A DNA stretch of 64,000 bases from assembly GCF_017918235.1 (NCBI RefSeq), contig NC_090594.1, positions 62,001 through 126,000 on the forward strand, read 5' to 3'. Source of the DNA: Porcisia hertigi (lineage: Eukaryota > Euglenozoa > Kinetoplastea > Trypanosomatida > Trypanosomatidae). The translations under genes and the position numbers were made by a program. The notes below the pieces were generated by a model that saw only the letters and a list, made by a program, of their open reading frames with translations, was not told where the DNA came from and ran no database searches. This document shows, in pieces, positions 59,438 through 64,000 of the stretch (position 1 is its first letter; every line of letters begins with the position of its first letter).

Positions 59438-62400
59438 ATGCGCCGTCTTCACCGACCGGGGCTCTGTGCTCGGACAGCGCGCCTTCTTTCCAACACCAGT
59501 CAACATGTGAAATCTACAGCCGTTTGGGTAGACGTCGTGACTTTACCAACATCGCCACCGCCAGTACCTCCTTGTGCACCTCTAGCCTCCGCTACAATTG
59601 CTCGTCCTGAGGTGCTGGCAGCCGCGCCTGCACCACCACCACCCACTGCACCCGAGGTGCTGAAGTCAGCACCTGCCGCGCCTGCACCACCACCACCCAC
59701 TGCACCCGAGGTGCTGAAGTCAGCGCCTGCCGCGCCTGCAACACCACCACCCACTGCACCCGAGGTGCCAAAGTCAGCACCTGCCGCGCCTGCACCACCA
59801 CCACCCACTGCACCCGAGGTGCCAAAGTCAGCGCCTGCCGCGCCTGCACCACCACCGCCCACTGCACCCGAGGTGCTGAAGTCAGCACCTGCCGCGCCTG
59901 CAACACCACCACCCACTGCAGCCGAGGTGCTGAAGTCAGCACCTGCCGCGCCTGCACCACCACCGCCCACTGCAGCCGAGGTGCTGAAGTCAGCGCATGC
60001 CGCACCTGCACCACCACCACCCACTGCACCCGAGGTGCTGAAGTCAGCGCCTGCCGCGCCTGCACCACCACCACCCACTGCACCCGAGGTGCCAAAGTCA
60101 GCACCTGCCGCGCCTGCACCACCACCACCCACTGCACCCGAGGTGCCAAAGTCAGCACCTGCCGCACCTGCACCACCACCACCCACTGCACCCGAGGTGC
60201 TGAAGTCAGCACCTGCCGCGCCTGCACCACCACCACCCACTGCACCCGAGGTGCCAAAGTCAGCACCTGCCGCGCCTACACCACCACCACCCACTGCACC
60301 CGAGGTGCTGAAGTCAGCGCCTGCCGCGCCTGCAACACCACCACCCACTGCACCCGAGGTGCCAAAGTCAGCACCTGCCGCGCCTGCACCACCACCACCC
60401 ACTGCACCCGAGGTGCCAAAGTCAGCGCCTGCCGCGCCTGCACCACCACCGCCCACTGCACCCGAGGTGCCAAAGTCAGCACCTGCCGCGCCTGCACCAC
60501 CACCACCCACTGCACCCGAGGTGCCAAAGTCAGCACCTGCCGCGCCTGCACCACCACCACCCACTGCACCCGAGGTGCCAAAGTCAGCGCCTGCCGCACC
60601 TGCACCACCACCGCCCACTGCACCCGAGGTGCTGAAGTCAGCGCCTGCCGCACCTGCACCACCACCACCCACTGCACCCGAGGTGCTAAAGTCAGCACCT
60701 GCCGCGCCTGCACCACCACCACCCACTGCACCCGAGGTGCCAAAGTCAGCGCCTGCCGCGCCTGCACCACCACCGCCCACTGCAGCCGAGGTGCCAAAGT
60801 CAGCGCCTGCCTCACGGAGTAGGCTGCATTCACGTAACAGTAGCTCTACAGGAAGAAGTAAAACTGCCGGGCACAGCGATTCGTCGTCCCCAGGTGCGCG
60901 TCTCCAAGTTGTAGCACGTTCAGAGACCGCTGCTAAGCACACAAAAGCAGGCACGCCCCTCCTGCAGCAGGGCCCCCGAGGAGCTGTCCCACAGCCTTCT
61001 GTTGCGTCTCCTCTCTCTTCACCACCACCACCACCACCGGCGCCGGAGCCGTCAGCTGCGCCTCCGGCACCACCACCACCAGTATCTAGGTCGTCGGCGC
61101 ACGCCACCATCGCCCCGCCTTCCCGAAGTGACGCGGTCGAGGACAGCGGGGAGGTCGAAGAAAAACTTTTCGAGGCTCTGCGACCCTCGCTGTCAACCCG
61201 CATCGAGGCTGCTGTGCAACACGGTAAAGCAACGCACCCACTGAAGGTGTCTCGGAGCATCGAGCAGCCACAGGCAGAAAAGCTGCTCCTGCATATTCCT
61301 CGTGAGAGCACGGAGACGCCTGCTTGTGGATCTGGTCATCTCGAGGGAGCCGCTCCTGGTGATTGGGCGTTTGTTAAACGAGAGGAGCGGCTCCATCCGC
61401 TTCCGAAGTCGATCTCTGAGAGCATCGATCAACATGAAATACCGGTCGAGCTGGGAGGTGATGGCCCTGCAATTGGTCCTGAGAGTACCACCTCCAGGTT
61501 TCCTGCTAATCGCTCCTCTCGAGGATCAGCAACCGCAGCTTCTGCAGACGCCGCATCGCTCTCTTCCGCCATTGCAGCCCAGTTATTTGAGACTCCCATA
61601 GTGGAGCGCCTGCCTGGCGACGTGTGGTGCGGTGCGGGCATTGAAAGCGGCGAAAGCGGCGGTGCTCCGTCGCCGTCGAATATGGACAACAGTGACGTGT
61701 GTGTTTCCGTGTCAACTTGTGTTACGCCTCAACAGTGCGTGATTACAGTGCAGCTTCGGGAGCCACCGTCAAACTCAATGGCCGCTGTGAAGGCTGTAGC
61801 AGGCGCATTGATTGCAGTGGAGTCTCACTGCAACGCAGCTGTGGCCGCAAACGCCCCAGTCCGGATCCACTCGGCACCGAAGGGAGTGTCAGACATTACT
61901 GTGACGTGGTGCACTTTGCAGCACTGCCCTTTCTTCACAGCAGCTGAGAGTCCGGCGGAGCTGTCGTTATCACAGCGTGTGTGTTATATGGAGGCGAAGG
62001 AGTCGGTAATGAAGCGCTTTCACCATCTTGTGGCACGATACGGGACACACGTGCGCTTTGCAGCAGTAGCCACCACTGGATCTGTGCTCGACTTCGGTGC
62101 GGAGGTGTTTTTCGCGTGCCCGGACCGGCGGTTGATCTCTCCGCGAGGTGTGATCAGTGACGGCAGCGACGAGGGGGAAACGCCGTTGGTGTCGTCGTCG
62201 CCGCCGTCCGTTGGCGCCGTCTCCGTCGGTTTTCCGCTGAGCCGCGTGGGCATTTTTCCCTCGACCTCTACGGTAGCCCTTCTCCAACGTCTCTGCGGGT
62301 CATTCCACACGGTGAAGTGGGTGCCCGTGCTGCACATGTATGACGCGAGGAGCTTGGCTAGAGTTGGTCTGCTGAGCCTTTCTGACGCCCCCGCCGATTC

Positions 62401-63922
62401 CTTGGAGAAGAGCACATGGAAACAGTGGTGGCTGCGGCTTGAGGAGATCATTCTCGAGCGTCTGTGTCAGTCTCCTACGCAGCGCCAGTGGGTCATGGAA
62501 ACATTTTTGTGGAGCCGCGGTTTTCACACCGCTGCGGTGCGTCAGGAGGCAGCCGGCACCATGTCAGCAGACATCTTAGATGGCTGGTACGCCTACGCGA
62601 TGGGAGTTCTCGGCCGAGATCCGTCATGTTCATTGCCGGACGCTGTATGCGGCGAGGGTGCAGAAAAGGCCACCGGGGTTTATAAACTTTTGGCAACACC
62701 CCCATGCAGGGGCGCCTCTCATGCGGTACATGTGCACACGAGGTCTCTGCGACAATCGCTGCCTTCTCTGCCCCATCACCGCTTCCTTGCTTTCCAGCAC
62801 TCGCAGAAAACTGTATGGAACGACAAAGTTAAATCTCTCATCACCACAGAAGACTCTGTTGGAGCAGCTATCCTGCTCGACTGCTCCGAAAAAGCTGTTA
62901 TGGACACGTTGGACTTGGTGAGGACGCACCTCACCGGCGCTTCTGAGCTGCGCACTCGCTTACCCTATCTGAACGTCGTGTTGGTTGGCGAGGCTGCTGC
63001 AGCGCAGTCGGTTCTTCAATATTTTCCCTGTGCTGCTGTCATCTCTTCTGCGTCTGCATTTTGCGAAGTGGGGCATGCGTCCGTGCAGCAGGTGCGCTTG
63101 TATGCCTCACCTAAGTGGCCTACGGATCTTCAGCAGGACACTTTGTTGTCAGCTTTGACATACCTCAAGTGCCACGGCACACCTCACGTCGTCGCCTCCA
63201 GTGCAGCTCCACATCGACTCCTGCTTGCGCTCTGCGAGGAGGCGGTCTTGATAGCACGCTTGCTGTCTGATGCAACGACCGTCGAATCCGTGGCTAGAGA
63301 GGACTTGGGTCTGTGCTTGGGTCCCTTCCAGCTGATGGACGCTTACGGCACCGCTGCAGTTGCGTCCATGGCGGCAGAGGAGCGGTCGCGCATCGCGGCG
63401 GCTAACGATATGACAGCTCGAGTTGCCGTGGCCCCTGTGCACCAACTCGAAAGCTGCATGCGGTCTATGGCCCGTGAGGGGCTTCTAGGTTCAAAGAGTG
63501 CGCGTGGCGGCTTCTACGACCCCGTTCTGGCAGTAAACGGGGGAGGTGCTGCTTCTCCGCAGCTTCGCAAGGGGGTGCTCAGCGCCCACATCAGCCACTA
63601 CCTGACCCCTTCTGAGGTGAGAGATCGACTTCGCGCGGCCGTGCTGAACGTGGCCTGCGAACTTCTGACCCATGGCGACGTGCAGGGGGCTGATGATATT
63701 GACCTCCTTTCGATGAGTGCCCTCGGGTGGCGTAAGGAGACAGGCGGGGTTCTTTATCAGATAGACGAACTGGGGGCGGATGGCCTTCCACGGCTGGTAG
63801 AGAAGATGGGGCACTTGGCCGCCATGGGTGTTGCAGTACATCTCGCACCTCACCCGCTGCTCTTACGCATGGTGACAGAGAAGATTCGTTTTGCCAACCT
63901 TAAGACTAGTGGCTTGCTGTGA
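59438..63922 (+). CDS. Trifunctional enzyme alpha (HADHA)-like protein with Pro/Ala repeat, 1494 aa
   Basis: HADHA-type proteins join enoyl-CoA hydratase and 3-hydroxyacyl-CoA dehydrogenase for fatty-acid beta-oxidation. The C-terminus (about 1245-1494) matches the dehydrogenase helical domains: LCLGPFQLMDAYGTAAVAS, LLGSKSARGGFYDP, VRDRLRAAVLNVACELL and GGVLYQIDELGADGLPRLV. Residues about 760-960 resemble a crotonase: ACPDRRLISP, then VGFPLSRVGIFPSTSTVALL. The crotonase glutamates and Gly-rich oxyanion hole are missing, and I find no GxGxxG NAD motif, so catalysis is doubtful. The N-terminus MRRLHRPGLCARTARLLS looks like a mitochondrial presequence. Residues about 60-454 are 22 copies of an 18-residue unit; more Pro-rich sequence follows to about 560. 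The ATG at 59438 is used; the frame is intact. Confidence 0.8.
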   Translation: MRRLHRPGLCARTARLLSNTSQHVKSTAVWVDVVTLPTSPPPVPPCAPLASATIARPEVLAAAPAPPPPTAPEVLKSAPAAPAPPPPTAPEVLKSAPAAPATPPPTAPEVPKSAPAAPAPPPPTAPEVPKSAPAAPAPPPPTAPEVLKSAPAAPATPPPTAAEVLKSAPAAPAPPPPTAAEVLKSAHAAPAPPPPTAPEVLKSAPAAPAPPPPTAPEVPKSAPAAPAPPPPTAPEVPKSAPAAPAPPPPTAPEVLKSAPAAPAPPPPTAPEVPKSAPAAPTPPPPTAPEVLKSAPAAPATPPPTAPEVPKSAPAAPAPPPPTAPEVPKSAPAAPAPPPPTAPEVPKSAPAAPAPPPPTAPEVPKSAPAAPAPPPPTAPEVPKSAPAAPAPPPPTAPEVLKSAPAAPAPPPPTAPEVLKSAPAAPAPPPPTAPEVPKSAPAAPAPPPPTAAEVPKSAPASRSRLHSRNSSSTGRSKTAGHSDSSSPGARLQVVARSETAAKHTKAGTPLLQQGPRGAVPQPSVASPLSSPPPPPPAPEPSAAPPAPPPPVSRSSAHATIAPPSRSDAVEDSGEVEEKLFEALRPSLSTRIEAAVQHGKATHPLKVSRSIEQPQAEKLLLHIPRESTETPACGSGHLEGAAPGDWAFVKREERLHPLPKSISESIDQHEIPVELGGDGPAIGPESTTSRFPANRSSRGSATAASADAASLSSAIAAQLFETPIVERLPGDVWCGAGIESGESGGAPSPSNMDNSDVCVSVSTCVTPQQCVITVQLREPPSNSMAAVKAVAGALIAVESHCNAAVAANAPVRIHSAPKGVSDITVTWCTLQHCPFFTAAESPAELSLSQRVCYMEAKESVMKRFHHLVARYGTHVRFAAVATTGSVLDFGAEVFFACPDRRLISPRGVISDGSDEGETPLVSSSPPSVGAVSVGFPLSRVGIFPSTSTVALLQRLCGSFHTVKWVPVLHMYDARSLARVGLLSLSDAPADSLEKSTWKQWWLRLEEIILERLCQSPTQRQWVMETFLWSRGFHTAAVRQEAAGTMSADILDGWYAYAMGVLGRDPSCSLPDAVCGEGAEKATGVYKLLATPPCRGASHAVHVHTRSLRQSLPSLPHHRFLAFQHSQKTVWNDKVKSLITTEDSVGAAILLDCSEKAVMDTLDLVRTHLTGASELRTRLPYLNVVLVGEAAAAQSVLQYFPCAAVISSASAFCEVGHASVQQVRLYASPKWPTDLQQDTLLSALTYLKCHGTPHVVASSAAPHRLLLALCEEAVLIARLLSDATTVESVAREDLGLCLGPFQLMDAYGTAAVASMAAEERSRIAAANDMTARVAVAPVHQLESCMRSMAREGLLGSKSARGGFYDPVLAVNGGGAASPQLRKGVLSAHISHYLTPSEVRDRLRAAVLNVACELLTHGDVQGADDIDLLSMSALGWRKETGGVLYQIDELGADGLPRLVEKMGHLAAMGVAVHLAPHPLLLRMVTEKIRFANLKTSGLL
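59618..60799 (+). repeat. 54-bp coding minisatellite (18-residue Pro/Ala unit)
   Basis: One partial plus twenty-one full in-frame 54-bp units lie inside the trifunctional-like gene. The consensus residue unit is SAPAAPAPPPPTAPEVLK, with variants ending VPK, with ATPPP, and with TAAEV. Full units run from 59666 to 60799, exactly 21 x 54 bp. Variants are interspersed, suggesting repeated local duplication. Confidence 0.95.
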
Positions 63923-64000
63923 CTGTGCTGATAGTTGCGGCTTCTATAATCACCAAGCGTCTATGTACGTGCATGTGTTGCCCCCTTCTTTTGTGGTCGA
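63923..64000. other. Start of next spacer
   Basis: Downstream sequence of the trifunctional-like gene up to the window end; nothing recognised. Confidence 0.6.

Noticed and set aside
59500-61311. 603-codon antisense frame with Gly/Ala repeats (and shorter antisense frames at 59592-60833)
   Set aside because: A 54-bp unit without stops in the opposite strand automatically opens long antisense frames. The plus-strand frame has a targeting sequence and recognisable domains.
1-64000. CRISPR arrays, operons with ribosome binding sites or phage-like islands
   Set aside because: Nothing of the kind is present; gene content and layout are those of a kinetoplastid nucleus.

Overview
This window looks like chromosomal DNA of a trypanosomatid of the Leishmania group (Leishmaniinae). 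All genes to the left of about 31.6 kb lie on the minus strand and all genes to the right of about 33.5 kb lie on the plus strand. No introns are needed to explain any gene. Spacers of 0.5-3 kb are full of microsatellites and long pyrimidine tracts read in the sense direction (trans-splicing signals). A short dispersed repeat resembling Leishmania SIDER retroposons occurs three times. Almost every protein has the expected kinetoplastid or general eukaryotic relatives. GC content looks lower than is usual for Leishmania major, so I do not name a species.

Left polycistronic unit (minus strand, 31.6 kb down to 1). In order of transcription it holds: an 848-aa coiled-coil protein, a 342-aa coiled-coil protein, a 315-aa unknown, an atypical mitochondrial carrier, a 119-aa membrane protein, the small GTPase ARL2, an LMBR1-like multispan protein, coatomer zeta, a 201-aa unknown, a 282-aa coiled-coil protein, a TrkH/HKT-type cation transporter, prohibitin 2, a CFAP99-like flagellar protein, a 235-aa low-complexity protein, the E1-beta subunit of branched-chain 2-oxoacid dehydrogenase, and a phosphoinositide phospholipase C that runs off the left edge. 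The phospholipase shows a frame disruption in its PH domain and a His-to-Tyr change at a catalytic position.

Divergent strand-switch region (31.6-33.5 kb). It has no gene, contains three long G or C runs and an AT-rich stretch, and is the probable transcription start for both units.

Right polycistronic unit (plus strand, 33.5 kb to the end). It holds: an SCP/FCP1-type phosphatase, a 2469-aa coiled-coil protein that matches CEP290 in layout and local sequence, KISH/TMEM167, an extended NDUFA5 (complex I), a CCCH finger plus J-like protein, ribosomal protein eL30, a 720-aa protein with RRM-like and OB-like segments, an ArfGAP with a PH-like N-terminus, a 75-aa two-helix membrane protein, and a 1494-aa trifunctional-enzyme-alpha relative that has lost key catalytic motifs and carries 22 copies of an 18-residue Pro/Ala repeat.

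Genes in such units are co-transcribed without being functionally related. Still, the window is rich in three themes: cilium/cytoskeleton (CEP290-like, CFAP99-like, ARL2, several coiled coils), Golgi traffic (zeta-COP, KISH, ArfGAP) and mitochondrion (E1-beta, PHB2, carrier, NDUFA5, trifunctional-like protein).
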